This document shows positions 47,014-57,255 of a stretch of 64,000 bases of DNA, in pieces. Position 1 is the first letter of the stretch. Each line of letters starts with the position of its first letter. The stretch is from positions 53,824,096 to 53,888,095 of the forward strand of contig OY743177.1 in assembly GCA_963555705.1 (NCBI GenBank), in the 5' to 3' direction. The stretch is from Ligustrum vulgare (Eukaryota > Streptophyta > Magnoliopsida > Lamiales > Oleaceae). The notes under the pieces were generated by a model. That model saw only the letters and a list, made by a program, of their open reading frames with translations. It was not told the DNA's origin and searched no databases. A program made the translations under genes and the position numbers.

Positions 47014-48351
47014 TTAATCATCCAAGTGAATTTCCTTTTTTACCCTTGATTCAACCCCATAATAATTAGTGTACCATTTAGCGAATTTTCTCAATCCTGT
47101 AGCCAAATCCGTGGTGGGCTTGTACCCGAAGTCCCTGTACGCAAGGCTCACGTTAGCATGGGTGTATGGAACGTCACCGTTTCTTGGCATCTTGATCGCA
47201 TGCTTTTTCGCCTTCACATTCAGCAAACTTTCTAAGATGCCCACCAATTTGTTCACCGTCACAGGTGCGGTGTTGCCTAGATTGTACACTCTAAGCTGCG
47301 CCGGCGCACGCTTCTTGCCGCCGCTTCCGGTGCTCTTCTCCGCCGTGTCGAGTGCACCGACACATCCTTTTACTATATCGTCGATGTAGGTGAAATCACG
47401 CGCCACCTCTTTGCCGTCTTGTGTAACATACACGTTAATCGGTTTGCGTTGGAGTATGTCCTTGGTGAAGAAGAAGTAAGCCATGTCTGGCCTGCCCCAA
47501 GGTCCATAAACAGTGAAAAATCTCAACCCAGTTATGGACAACCCATAAATATGATTATAAGTGTGAGCAATTTCTTCTCCTGCTTTTTTTGTGGCGGCGT
47601 ATAAGCTCGCCGGCTGGTCAGTCCGTTGACCCTCTGAAAATGGGACTTCTGTGTTTAACCCGTAAACAGAGCTCGAAGAAGCCCAAACAATGGCAGGTTG
47701 TGGATCAGCAGATTTTGCAACCTCAAGCAAATTCACAAATCCAGCTACGTTTGATTTAACGTACGAAAGTGGGTTCTGCATAGCATAACGAACCCCAGCT
47801 TGCGCCGCCAAGTGAAGAATATGGCTGAATGGGACAATGTCGAAGAGCTTATTTAGCAGTTCAGCATCGTTAATATCTCCGTCGACTACAAAGATTTGAT
47901 GCTTTCCAAGTAACTTCTGTCTTGCCCTTTTCAACGATGGGTCATAGTAAGAATTAAAATTATCCAAACCCAAAACACCATCTCCACGTTTCTTCAACGC
48001 CAAGGAACAATGGGTGCCGACAAATCCGGCAGCCCCAGTAACAAGCACAGAGAACCCATGAGGGCGTCGAGGGGTGGCGGAATGGCGGACTTGTTTCCCC
48101 CAAGCGGCGCCGCTTCCATAAAAGGCGGAGGAAAACAAATTATTCTTGGAGTGAAGATTATGTGGATTATCCGTAATTGGTGGGTAATTAAGAGTGAAAA
48201 ACAAGATCAAAAGAAGGGCAACTAAAAGGGTGACACGGAAGAGGAGTTTGGAGGAGGCTTGAAGGAGCTTCGTGCTGTTTACACGGCGGATGTAGCTGTT
48301 ATAGCGTTCTAGCTTTGTTGTTTTGCTAGTATCCGGTGGAGAAGAAGCCAT
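47014..48351 (-). CDS. GAE6-like: UDP-glucuronate 4-epimerase (GAE6-like)
   Basis: The enzyme interconverts UDP-glucuronate and UDP-galacturonate, the sugar donor for pectin, in the Golgi. The 445-residue product is from a single exon, as usual for plant GAE genes. A short cytosolic N-terminus is followed by one membrane segment (about residues 36-57, rich in Leu/Val/Phe), the type II membrane topology of the family. The SDR fold follows: NAD-binding TGAAGFVG (105-112), LGLDNFNSYYDP (127-138), HLAAQAGVRYA (180-190), active-site SSSSVYG (225-231) and YAATK (Tyr251, Lys255), then RFFTVYGPWGRPDM. I chose the second in-frame Met (MASSPPDTSKTT) because it matches known GAE N-termini; an ATG five codons upstream is possible. 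No lesion is seen. Confidence 0.95.
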   Translation of the reverse strand: MASSPPDTSKTTKLERYNSYIRRVNSTKLLQASSKLLFRVTLLVALLLILFFTLNYPPITDNPHNLHSKNNLFSSAFYGSGAAWGKQVRHSATPRRPHGFSVLVTGAAGFVGTHCSLALKKRGDGVLGLDNFNSYYDPSLKRARQKLLGKHQIFVVDGDINDAELLNKLFDIVPFSHILHLAAQAGVRYAMQNPLSYVKSNVAGFVNLLEVAKSADPQPAIVWASSSSVYGLNTEVPFSEGQRTDQPASLYAATKKAGEEIAHTYNHIYGLSITGLRFFTVYGPWGRPDMAYFFFTKDILQRKPINVYVTQDGKEVARDFTYIDDIVKGCVGALDTAEKSTGSGGKKRAPAQLRVYNLGNTAPVTVNKLVGILESLLNVKAKKHAIKMPRNGDVPYTHANVSLAYRDFGYKPTTDLATGLRKFAKWYTNYYGVESRVKKEIHLDD

Positions 48352-48700
48352 TGTATGGTACTGCATTATTTGTTCAAGATTTTGTGCGCGTTTTTCAAGA
48401 AATCAAAAACTTTTTTGGGAAATCTTAGATCAAAGAATTGAATTTGAGGGCTTGGTTGAGTATTTTTTTTTTTTTTTTTTATGCTGACCCTGAACTTGGA
48501 AGTGTGTGGATGAATGGATTATAAAAGAAAATTAGAGGTGGTGGGGTGTGGGTGTTGGTGTTGGTGTTGGTTGGAGACCACTTTCTTTTGTAGTGTATTT
48601 AACTCGTTTTCACTCCCTTACAGATGGAAAGGAAAGGAAAGATGGGGCTGGGGTGGGATCTCATCTTTGAAATTTTTATTTTATTGCATTTAAGTGACAG
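48352..48700 (-). promoter_or_regulatory. Upstream region of the epimerase gene
   Basis: The 5' UTR and promoter should lie here. On the minus strand a TTTTATAATCC at about 48520-48530 is a TATA-like candidate, with a CCAACACC-rich (pyrimidine/AC) tract just upstream at 48535-48575. An A tract (T17 on the plus strand, 48464-48480) lies in the presumed leader. The assignment is by position. Confidence 0.35.
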
Positions 48701-49001
48701 CTAATATTTCAGTGTGATATAGAAAATCTCAAAACCATGTGATAAGACTATAAGCATAAGCGCCTGCAGATGACAACATTTTTCTTGTTATTCAAACGTT
48801 GACAGCTTGTAAATTTAAGGGCAATTAAGTCCATATATTTTGATATTTCTGGCAAATAATCTCCCTATTTCTTTCATTTTTTTGCGGAAAATATCATTTC
48901 CCTCAGATTTAACACTGATCTCTCCATCATCTATTCTTAATAGTTTCTTTTACAAATATTGGATTTGGAGGGCATTTTCGTTTAATCCATTTTTAAAATA
49001 T
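48701..49001. other. Intergenic DNA
   Basis: I see no gene or element end between the epimerase upstream region and the MITE. Confidence 0.3.
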
Positions 49002-49004
49002 TTA

Positions 49005-49843
49005 GGTGGTGTTTTGTTTGTATTTTATTTTGTATTTTTATTTTCGAAAATATTTTATGATTCCTGTTTTTATTCTTATTTTCAAATTTGCTGAAAAAAC
49101 GTTTGATTTGTCATTTCTGAAAATTATTTTTGAAAATGAAAAACTGAAAAACACGTTTTGTTTGAAATTTTGCAGAATACTACTTAAACTATTTTTAATT
49201 AATTTGCTTGCAAAATACTACTGACTCAAACACAAATTTCCTTTCACAATACACTGAAAATATGGTTTACATGTAACACACTAATGTGAGCACTAAGAGT
49301 CTATATTAATACAGCTTGGTCAGGATTGGGATTTATAAAAGCTTTGGTTCTATTAAAATCCAGAAAATGCAAGTTATTTCAAAACTACCAGAGTCCATTT
49401 ATCAAGGCATTTTTTGAAATATAACAACAAAAATTATCACTTTTTTTTTTTTTTTTTTTTTTTTGTAATATTGATATTGAATTCAATAAAATTTTATGTA
49501 GGCCTAGTTCCAAGTTATGATAATTCTCCAAAAAAAAAAAAGGAAAAAAAAACTATTTAGACTTAATTCCAAGTTAGGATAACTTTATTTTAAACTTAGT
49601 TTCAAGTTATGATAATTCTAAAAATAAAAAAAAAATTCCCAAAACGCGTTTTCCGCGTTTTGAACATTTTTATTCGAAATATACACAAAATGTCAAAAAC
49701 GAGGTTTTTGGCGTTTTACGTTTTGTGTACAAATTTTTTTTTCTTCCAAAATGCGTTTTCAAAAATGGTAAAGAAAACGTATTTTTAGTGTTTTCGAAAA
49801 TAAAAACAGAAAACGACATCAAAACAGTAAAGAGAAAAGGGCC
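49005..49843 (-). mobile_element. Harbinger-type MITE, copy 2 (839 bp)
   Basis: TTA target duplications flank it (49002-49004, 49844-49846). Ends are GGTGGTGTTTTGTTTGTA and, reversed, GGCCCTTTTCTCTTTACTG. It is the same family as 11158-12023, in inverted orientation: both share the TTTTCAGAAATGACAAACC-like block, the AACACACTAATGTGAGCA-like block and AAAACGCGTTTT words. There is no coding capacity. It lies about 0.65 kb upstream of the epimerase start. Confidence 0.85.
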
Positions 49844-49984
49844 TTACTTTCTGCAATAATTTGTAATACACCTTCCCGACAAGAAGAAAATTATAGAAAG
49901 CAAAAAATATTGAAAAATTCTTGAGACCTTTTGCATCAGCTTAATATTCATATCTGCTAATTTAATTAAGATATAAGTTTTCTG

Positions 49985-50161
49985 AAGTGACGACAAAGGT
50001 GGAAGCCAAGAAAGTGGAGCCAGGGGCATGTTCAATCCCTCCACCAGCTCCGGTGGTGATTCCAACGGCTAAACCTACAAAGGAAGTGGACATGGAGAAA
50101 GATGCAACTCCGTCGCCCCTTCTTCCCCGTGAAGAGAAACCAGATGATTCCAAAGCTCTTA
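49985..50161 (+). pseudogene. Remorin-like first exon fragment
   Basis: One open frame reads TKVEAKKVEPG, then PPPAPVVIPTAKPTKEVD and ends EEKPDDSKAL, the Pro-rich N-terminal region that precedes the remorin C-domain in plasma-membrane nanodomain proteins. The frame is cut by a MITE at 50162. The coiled-coil C-terminal domain and its membrane anchor were not found downstream. The similarity is to a low-complexity N-terminus, so the family call is moderate. Confidence 0.45.
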
Positions 50162-51020
50162 GGTTGTGTTTGATAGCCTCATTTTCCTTAGTAAAGAATT
50201 GGATTTCACCCTTTTTTTATATCTTGTTGTTTGATTGCATAGAAGTCGTAGGCAATTGGTTTTTCATTCATTTCCCTCACGCACGAGTTTTCCAACTTTT
50301 CAGTGAATTGATTTTCCATGCCAGAAGAGAAACCAGATGATTCCAAAGCTCTCAGGTTGCATTTGATAGCCTCATTTTCCTTAATAAAGAATTGGATTTC
50401 ACCCTTTTTTCCATCTTCTTGTTTGATTGCATAGAAGTCCTAGGCAATTAGGGTACGTTTGATAGCGAGGGTGGAATTTGGGTAGAAAGAAAATGAATTC
50501 CAGGGAATTGAATTCCTGGGAATTAGAAATTTAATGTGTTTGATTGGTTTAATTTTCTAGTTGAAAAAAGTAGGGAATTTTCCAACTTTTGTTGTTTGAT
50601 TGACATTATTTTCCATGGAAAATAAAGTAAAATTGATCTATTTTAATAAAAAAAATATTTTTTTAATTTTTTCATACATTTGTACTTGATAATAATAATG
50701 TTAATTTTTAGAAAAAAAATAAATCAATTAACAATAACAAAAATGATCAATCGTAACGAAAATAGTATAAGACTTTCCCTGGAAAATAAAACATCATCCT
50801 CCCCTTGGAAAATGAATTCATTCAAAATAAGGAAAATACTGAATTTCAAGGCAAGTGGAAAAATGAATTCCATAGAAAATTTAGGCAACCAAACAGCGCA
50901 AAGTTGGAAATTCACATGAAAAATCATGGAAAATTTGGCGAATCAAACGCACCCTTAGTTTTTCATTCATTTCCCTCACGCACGAGTTTTCCAACTTTTC
51001 AGTTTGATTTTCCATGCCAG
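50132..51020 (+). repeat. Tandem duplication with one MITE-filled copy
   Basis: A unit of about 190 bp from GAAGAGAAACCAGATGATTC to CATGCCAG occurs twice: 50132-50320 and about 50322-51018. The second copy is interrupted at GGCAATTA by a 504 bp MITE; the first reads straight through GGCAATTGGTTTTTCATTC. The copies differ at a handful of bases. Confidence 0.88.
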
Positions 51021-51365
51021 GTAATAGGTATTATTTTCCTGACAAACTCTTTAATCATTTTCATCACGTTTGATCATTTTTGTCGTTGTTAATTGATTTT
51101 TTTTTCAAAAATTAATATTATTATTATCAAGTACAAATGTGTGAAAAAATAAAAAATATATTTTTTGTTATTAAAATAGCTAAATTTTATTTTATTTGCC
51201 ATAAAAAATAATGACAATCAAACAACAAAAGTTGAAAAATTCTCAACTTTTTTACCTAAAATATTAAACCAATCAAACACATAAAACATTCAATTATCAA
51301 GAATTCAATTTCCTAGAATTTCTTTTCTTTTCACTTGAATTTCACTCATGCTATCAAACGCAACC
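50162..51365. mobile_element. Harbinger-type MITE, outer copy, rearranged
   Basis: The left end GGTTGTGTTTGATAGC pairs with the reversed right end GGTTGCGTTTGATAGC. TTA flanks both sides (50159-50161, 51366-51368). Its interior was altered by the ~190 bp tandem duplication and by insertion of a family member (50451-50954). The right arm (51040-51365) mirrors the left arm of the inner MITE, including TTGTTTGATTGTCATTATT-like sequence. Confidence 0.65.
50451..50954. mobile_element. Harbinger-type MITE, inner copy (504 bp)
   Basis: Ends read GGGTACGTTTGATAGCG and, reversed, GGGTGCGTTTGATTCGCC. TTA target duplications lie at 50448-50450 and 50955-50957. The empty site is preserved in the neighbouring duplicate at about 50260. 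It contains GGAATTGAATTCCTGGGAAT palindromes and no gene. Confidence 0.85.
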
Positions 51366-51368
51366 TTA

Positions 51369-51596
51369 TTATATTTGAAAGTAATCTTCATTCTATGTGC
51401 ATGTACGTATGTCCATGGAATTTATGTCTATGGTGATTCCTTTGAAAAAAAAATTACTTGACCTTTCATTTGGGTAATTGGGTTTTAATTGGATTCAATA
51501 TTATTATTTGCTTGAAAACTATTGATCTCGAGAAAAGAAAAATTCCCGGTGACTCCAACATTAGATATGCTGACAATGTGGATATTGAGGTGCTAA
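51369..51596. other. Short spacer between MITE and hAT element
   Basis: No gene is recognised. It could be remains of the remorin-like locus, but no coding similarity supports that. Confidence 0.25.
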
Positions 51597-51636
51597 CAGT
51601 GGCGGAACTAAAGGGGGGTCCTGGATGGTCACGTGA

Positions 51637-51654
51637 CCCCCCCCCCCCCCCCCC
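51637..51654 (+). repeat. C18 homopolymer near hAT end
   Basis: Eighteen consecutive C residues start 40 bp inside the left terminal repeat, followed by T24-class tract at 51666-51686. Such tracts are prone to slippage and to sequencing error, so the exact length is uncertain. Confidence 0.85.
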
Positions 51655-52422
51655 AATCTGAAGTCTTTTTTTTTTTTTTTTTTTTTGTGGAATAAATTCA
51701 GAAACCTACCTAAAACACGGTTCCTGACTTCCTAATTCATTTTCACAATTTCACACTTTCACTCCTTCCTTCCCCAGCCCTCGTCAGTCGTCCCTTTTAC
51801 TGCTGCGCAGCCGACGCCGAGTGCTCTGCTCATCCACGGGAAATTACACTGACTACTCTACTGGCTACGCCGCTGCCCTCTACAGCCAAGTCACAGGTAA
51901 ATACCGTAAATTTCCTTTTCCAACTAATGTTCCTAAATCCTAAATTCCTAATCCTTCCTAAATCCTATTGTATATGCTATATTCATTATTCAGTAATTAG
52001 TACTAAATTACTAATCAGGTTCTATAGACTACAGTTCTACTAATCCTTCAAAGTCCAATTTCCAAATGAAATGAATCAGGATTCAGAAATCACTATATCA
52101 GATTCCGTTGTTGACCATTGTGTTTTTCTTTTTCAATATTTTTCTAATTCTCTCTCCAATTCATTATTTATTATTATTTTACTTTTCAATATTCATTTGT
52201 CTAATTGTCTTATGTTGATTGACTCGATTCTGTTAATGTTATAACTTAAATGTTAATTGATTTAATTTGAATGTTAATTGAGTAAAGAGTTATAGATTGA
52301 AATTTGTTAATTGATTGCAATTTTTATTTTATTTAATGGGAATTGAAATTTGAGTTAATTGTTTTTGCTTTTGATTGTTTGAACTTTGAATTAATTGTTT
52401 TGCTTGAATGTGTTTATCAATT

Positions 52423-54853
52423 ATGGAGAAATACTTTAAACGTAAATCCACGTTTTCTTGTGATGAGCAAAATAATGGAAGGAATGTTCGAGAAAAGGGG
52501 GAAGAAAATAATGTTGGAGATGAAACGGGTAATGGATTTAGTGATGGAATAGATGTTGGAGATGAAACTAATCTTAGAAATGTTTCAATCGAAACTAATG
52601 AAAGACTTGAATTTGATGTTGCACAACTTCCTTCGGATCCTGGATTAAGAGTTCCAATACAGAATTATGATATTAATATACAAGATATGATTCGAAGAAC
52701 ATACGTGCAAAGGGGTCCTTGTCAGCCTCGCAGTCATGAATTTCCACCAACAAGATTGGGTAAAAAGGATAGAAGATTTTGTAATTCATGGTTTGATGAA
52801 CATCCTAGTTGGTTGGAATATAGTATAGCGAAAGATGCAGTATTTTGCTTTTATTGCTATCTTTTCAGTTCAAGTAATAGTTCATTTGTTAATGGTGGAT
52901 TCTCAAATTGGAAAAAGAAGGAATATATTAGAAAACATGTTGCAAAATCAAATGGGATTCACAATCAGGCTCGGGTTAAATATGAATTATTTAAGAATCA
53001 AGAACAGAGTATTCAATCTTGTCTCTTTAAGCAATCACATCAAAGTCGAATTGAGTATCGAATTTGTTTGAATGCATCTATTGATTGTGTTCGATTTCTT
53101 TTAAGACAAGGGGTTGGCCTTTCGTGGTCATGACGAAACTGAAGATTCAAGCAATCAAGGGAACTTTCTTGAACTATTGCATTGGTTATGTGATCATAAC
53201 CCTGAGATTAAGGTTGTTGCTTTGAAGAATGCGCCTGAAAATCTCAAATTAACATCACCCAAAGTTCAGAAAGAAATTGTAAGTGCTATTGCTTCAGAAA
53301 TTCTAAATGTGATTATGAAAGATATTGGTGATAACTTGTTTTCTATTCTGGTTGATGAATCCCAAGACATTTCAGTGAAGGAGCAAATGTCAGTTGTCAT
53401 TCGTTATGTGAAGAATGGGTGTGTATTGGAACATTTTATTGGTGTCAAACATGTGTCGAGTACCACAGCTATATCACTTAAGACTGCAATTGATCAATTA
53501 TTTTCCACGCGTAGCTTAACCATATCTAATTTGAGAGGTCAAGGATATGATGGAGCTAGTAATATGCGAGGGGAGTATAATGGTCTCAAAGCACTTATTT
53601 TGAAAGATAATCCGAGTGCGTACTACATTCATTGTTTTGCTCATCAACTTCAACTGGCTCTTGTAGCTGTGGCACAGAAACATCCAAAGATTGAAACCTT
53701 CTTTACTTTAGTACATAAGTTGGTGAATATTGTTGGAGGATCGGCTAAACGGTGTGATCTTATTCGAGAGAAAGAAAGACTTAAAATTCTTGAAGCACTC
53801 AGGGTTGGTGAAATAGTAAGCGGTCGGGGTCTCAATCAAGAAACTACTCTTAAGCGTTCTGGTGATACACGTTGGGGCTCTCACTACAGTTGTTTAATTA
53901 ACTTGATTGTTATGTTCTCAACTACAGTTGATGTTGTTGAAATGATTGCTACTGACACTACAAGTTCCGGAACAAGAGGTGATGCATGTATTTTATTAGA
54001 GTCAATGTTAAAGTTTGAATTCGCATTTCATCTACATCTCATGAAAAAAATCTTGGGAATTTCAAATGAATTATCTAAAGCATTACAAAGGAAAGATCAA
54101 GATATTGTCAATACCATGAGATTGGTGAGATTATGTAAAATACAGCTCCAAACCATGAGGGATGATGGATGGGATTCTTTTGTTGGAATGGTTTGTGCAT
54201 TTTGTGAAGCTCACGAGATCAATGTTCCTAATATGGATGATATGTTTATAACTCTAGGTCGTTCAAGGCATGACAAAGTAACAAATTTGCATCACTTTCG
54301 TGTGGAAATATTTTATGCCATTATTGATCTGCAACTTCAGGAGCTGAATGATCGTTTTTCTGAGGCCAATAGTGACTTGCTTCTTTCTGTTGCGTGTCTG
54401 TCTCCAGGAAACTCATTTGATGCTTTTGACAAGAAAAAATTGCTTCGACTATGTGAGTATTATCCGATAGATTTTGACGCAACAGATATTCTGGAACTTG
54501 ATGATCAACTTGATACATATATTCTTGACATGCGTACTGATGGAAGTTTTGGAGAATTACAGGGACTTAATGATCTTGCACAAATGTTGGTTGCAAAAAA
54601 TAAAAATGAAGTTTATCCATTAGTCTACAAGCTTGTGACATTGGCCTTAGTTCTTCCTGTGGCTACTGCTACAGTCGAAAGAACATTTTCTGCAATGACT
54701 TATGTCAAAAATCGTCTGCGCAATCGAATCGGGGATCAGTGGTTGAATGATGGTTTGATTGCATATATTGAGAAGGATGTATTTGACAATATTGAAAATG
54801 ATGTAATCATGGAACGTTATCAAAATATAAAAACTCGAAGAGAACAATTGTAA
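52423..54853 (+). pseudogene. hAT transposase, TTF zinc finger type, one frameshift
   Basis: The product resembles the plant hAT transposases with a TTF-type zinc finger and DUF4371 (zinc finger MYM-type-like). The start MEKYFKRKSTF is typical. The TTF finger is at about residues 95-190 (FCNSWFDEHPSWLEYSIAKD, then FCFYCYLF). One extra G in GGGG near 53110-53114 shifts frame just before AFRGHDETEDSSNQGNFLEL. The second frame, 579 residues, carries the core: SILVDESQDISVKEQM (first Asp), GQGYDGASNMRGEYNGLKA (second Asp), HCFAHQLQLALVAVA, and the C-terminal dimerisation domain VYPLVYKLVTLALVLPVATA and TVERTFSAMTYVKNRLRNRI. Apart from the shift it is open from start to TAA (about 805 codons). Confidence 0.92.
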
Positions 54854-55077
54854 TAAATTTTTTTTTTTTTGCAAGTTTGACTATGCCCCCTAATTCTAAA
54901 TGTCTGAGATTGTATATTATTTAGTACATTGTCTTTTGTGAATTTGAATTTTATCATTATTTTAGATCTTTTCCTAAAAAAAAAAAATTCGGGGGCGCTG
55001 CCCCCGAACCCCCGTGAGATCTACCACAAACTGTGCCCCCCTGCTACAAAATTCCTGCGTCCGCCACTGGGTACTAA

Positions 55078-55324
55078 ATCAAAGTTCCGAAACCTTCCCA
55101 TGAATTCTTCAATGTCCTTGTTGTAAGCTGGTGACAATCATGAGCCAAAACCCCATATAAAGGTTAAGGATGTAAGTCATTAAGCGGCATAAAAAATAAT
55201 AGTTTGGAGAAATATTCAGAGGATCACTAGAATCTCTCAATATTTTTTGTTTTTTTGTAATTTTTCTTCTTGCCGAGAGGTGGCTTTTACGTTACTGAAA
55301 GAAAGAAATGGGTTAAAAAAAGGG
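55078..55324. other. Spacer, no gene seen
   Basis: Non-coding sequence right of the hAT element; a G7 tract lies at 55323-55328. Confidence 0.25.
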
Positions 55325-55525
55325 GGGGTTTGGACAAAAACATCCTTCAATATTTGTAAAAGAAACTGTTGAAAATAGACAAGACAGATAGATGTTAAAT
55401 CTAACAGAAATGACGTTTTCTACCAGAAATAATAAAGGTATGGAGGTTATTCACCAAAAAAAAATAGAACGTTGAGATATTTTTCACAAAGAATGTCAAA
55501 CATATGGACGTTTTTCACTAATTAC
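55325..55525 (-). repeat. Degenerate inverted-repeat family copy, right arm
   Basis: GACAAAAACATCCTTCAAT and, in reverse, TTAGTGAAAAACGTCCATATG mark a compressed copy of the family seen at 31435 and 32511. The right arm (55395-55525) keeps AGGTATGGAGGTTATTCACC and AGAACGTTGAGATATTTTTC. The left arm is largely lost. Confidence 0.5.
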
Positions 55526-55713
55526 TAATCTAACTATGTTTTCTTGGTTATTATTGTTTTTGTTTTCTATCTTAGCCTCTTTTTCTATCTTTGCCTCCGT
55601 TTTGTAAATGTTGTCAAGAAAGATCAAGTTAAAGGGTAATATCAAAAGTTTTATGAAAATTATGTCACTAATTTCGGGAGTTACTTGAATTAATCTACTA
55701 TTCTTATAAGTAA
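55526..55713. other. Spacer, no gene seen
   Basis: No feature was recognised before the MITE that starts at 55714. Confidence 0.25.
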
Positions 55714-56370
55714 GAGCATCTCCAAGAAAACATTATCTTAACTAAAAAATAGGTTTTATTTGACATAGATTAATTAAATGTCTTATGAGTGTCTAATAAA
55801 TAGACATTGAGGCAAAAAATTGATCTCTAATACATCATGTCTACAATCCAATGATTATGCCTGTGTGGCATTTATATTATTTAAAATAAAATCCAATCAT
55901 TTTTCTTGACATCTCGGGTCTTCTTCATTTTTTTAATTGCAGTTTTTTTTACTGCACCATCAAATTCTCCTGTAACACATATTTCTTTTACTTCCTACTA
56001 TTATTTTTGTTGGTTTTCTTGTTTTTCAGCATCAAATAACGGAGTATGTTTAACATTGAGGTCGATAGGTAGAATGACATAAACTATTTTCTTGTCCAAA
56101 AGGCAGTAAGCATTAATGGCAGTCATGGCGGTTGAATATTCAAAATAGCAGTCAAAATACGCTTGAATTTCTTGAGGATATGTACAGTCAGTATGTCTAA
56201 CATGCCTTCTAGAATTGGACATGGAGTTGAACATTGTCTAAATTTTTTTTTTTTTTTTTTGCCAACTCAACATGACATGGGGTACATTGAAGAAAAAATA
56301 AGTAAACATTGTCTATTTTAATGATTTGAAACACTTTTTAAACTTGGACAATATTCGATTGGAGATGCTC
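55714..56370. mobile_element. Harbinger-type MITE (657 bp)
   Basis: Ends are GAGCATCTCCAAGAAAA and, reversed, GAGCATCTCCAATCGAA, between TAA duplications (55711-55713, 56371-56373). The outer 12 bases are the same as those of the autonomous-type element at 22982-27052. A 77-codon open frame at 56001-56234 (minus) has no recognisable domain. It could be mobilised by a Harbinger transposase such as that at 23357-24723, but this is inference from the ends only. Confidence 0.8.
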
Positions 56371-56373
56371 TAA

Positions 56374-56515
56374 GATTCTATAAATGTCTAGAACTGGTGA
56401 TATTTGTAAATATGCAATGACGACTAAAATGAACTGTCATAATTTATGTTCATTACGAACATTTACCCTTGTTTGGGCTCCATTTTCTAAAATATATATT
56501 TTCAAAATTCATTTT
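56374..56515. other. Spacer before copia LTR
   Basis: No feature recognised. Confidence 0.25.
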
Positions 56516-56714
56516 TGTTGGACGTATTCAAGAATCAAGACCAAGTCAACTCATACTTTTTAGGTCTTTTAGTTACATAACAATTTTTAGTTTATGTTCA
56601 TTGTGTTTGTTAATTAGTTTCCTACTTTTTTGTAAATTTTAAATTTAAATCTTCCTTGTCACTGAAACTAATTCAAAATTATTGGTTCTTCTTCTACCCT
56701 ACTTGCCATTTTCA
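56516..56714 (+). repeat. Copia 5' LTR
   Basis: It starts TGTTGGACGTATTCAAG and ends GCCATTTTCA two bases before the primer site. Length about 199 bp. There is no second copy in the window, so the left edge rests on the TG end and on spacing. Confidence 0.6.
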
Positions 56715-56716
56715 CC

Positions 56717-56728
56717 TGGTATCAGAGC
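56717..56728 (+). other. Primer-binding site (initiator tRNA-Met)
   Basis: TGGTATCAGAGC is the standard complement to the 3' end of plant initiator tRNA-Met, where reverse transcription of copia elements starts. It lies 30 bases before the gag ATG. Confidence 0.9.
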
Positions 56729-56758
56729 AATAATTTTTTCCCTCTAAGTTTCTTCACC

Positions 56759-57255
56759 ATGTCTAATGTAAATTCTACCACCAACATCACATCACCATAT
56801 TTATCTCAATGGTCATCAATACCTATCAAAACAGATCATTATGTCATTCATCACTCAGATAGCACTTCTACTATTCTTATTACACCTCTGTTGACAAGAG
56901 ACAATTATGACCCTTGGAGTCATGCACTGGCAATGACACTTAGTGCAAAAGGCAAGTTGGATTTTGTTGATGGGTTACTTTCCAACTGGGAACGATGTAA
57001 GAGTTTGGTTAGAAGTTGGATTCTTAATTTAGTCTCACTTGAGATCCGTCCAAGTATTTTGTATGCTGAAATTGCAGCACGGATTTTGATAGATCATAAG
57101 CATCGTTTTTCTCAATCAAATGCTCCTAAGATCTATAAATTGAAACGATCAATTTCTTCCCTTGAGCAGGAAGGTTTTGTATGTTTCATTGTATTTCACA
57201 CAACTTAAATCCTTATGGGACTAACTCAATTCCATTGTCTTCATCACTCCATGTA
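56759..57255 (+). pseudogene. Copia gag, 5' part
   Basis: The gag begins MSNVNSTTNITSPYL and has the typical LLTRDNYDPWSHALAMTLSA, KGKLDFVDGLLSNWERC and RSWILNLVSLEIRPSILYA blocks. The frame shifts near 57170, after SSLEQEG, and continues YFTQLKSLWD-like to the Helitron at 57256. Confidence 0.8.

Larger units (their letters stand above)
51597..55069 (+). mobile_element. hAT transposon, 3,473 bp, near-intact
   Basis: Ends are CAGTGGCGGAAC and, reversed, CAGTGGCGGACG. Flanking 8-mers GGTGCTAA (51589-51596) and GGTACTAA (55070-55077) differ at one base. Subterminal GGGGG/CCCCC tracts lie at both ends, including C18 at 51637-51654 and GGGGGCGCTGCCCCCGAACC near 54990. It encodes one transposase with a single frameshift (52423-54853). 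A 5' UTR intron is likely, with a CACAGGTAAAT donor near 51896 and the start codon at 52423. Confidence 0.9.

Noticed and set aside
47069..47389. 106-codon plus-strand frame
   Set aside because: It is the antisense shadow of the epimerase gene.
56001..56234. 77-codon frame inside a Harbinger MITE as a captured gene
   Set aside because: No domain or family could be recognised, so capture is not supported; it is mentioned only under the MITE.
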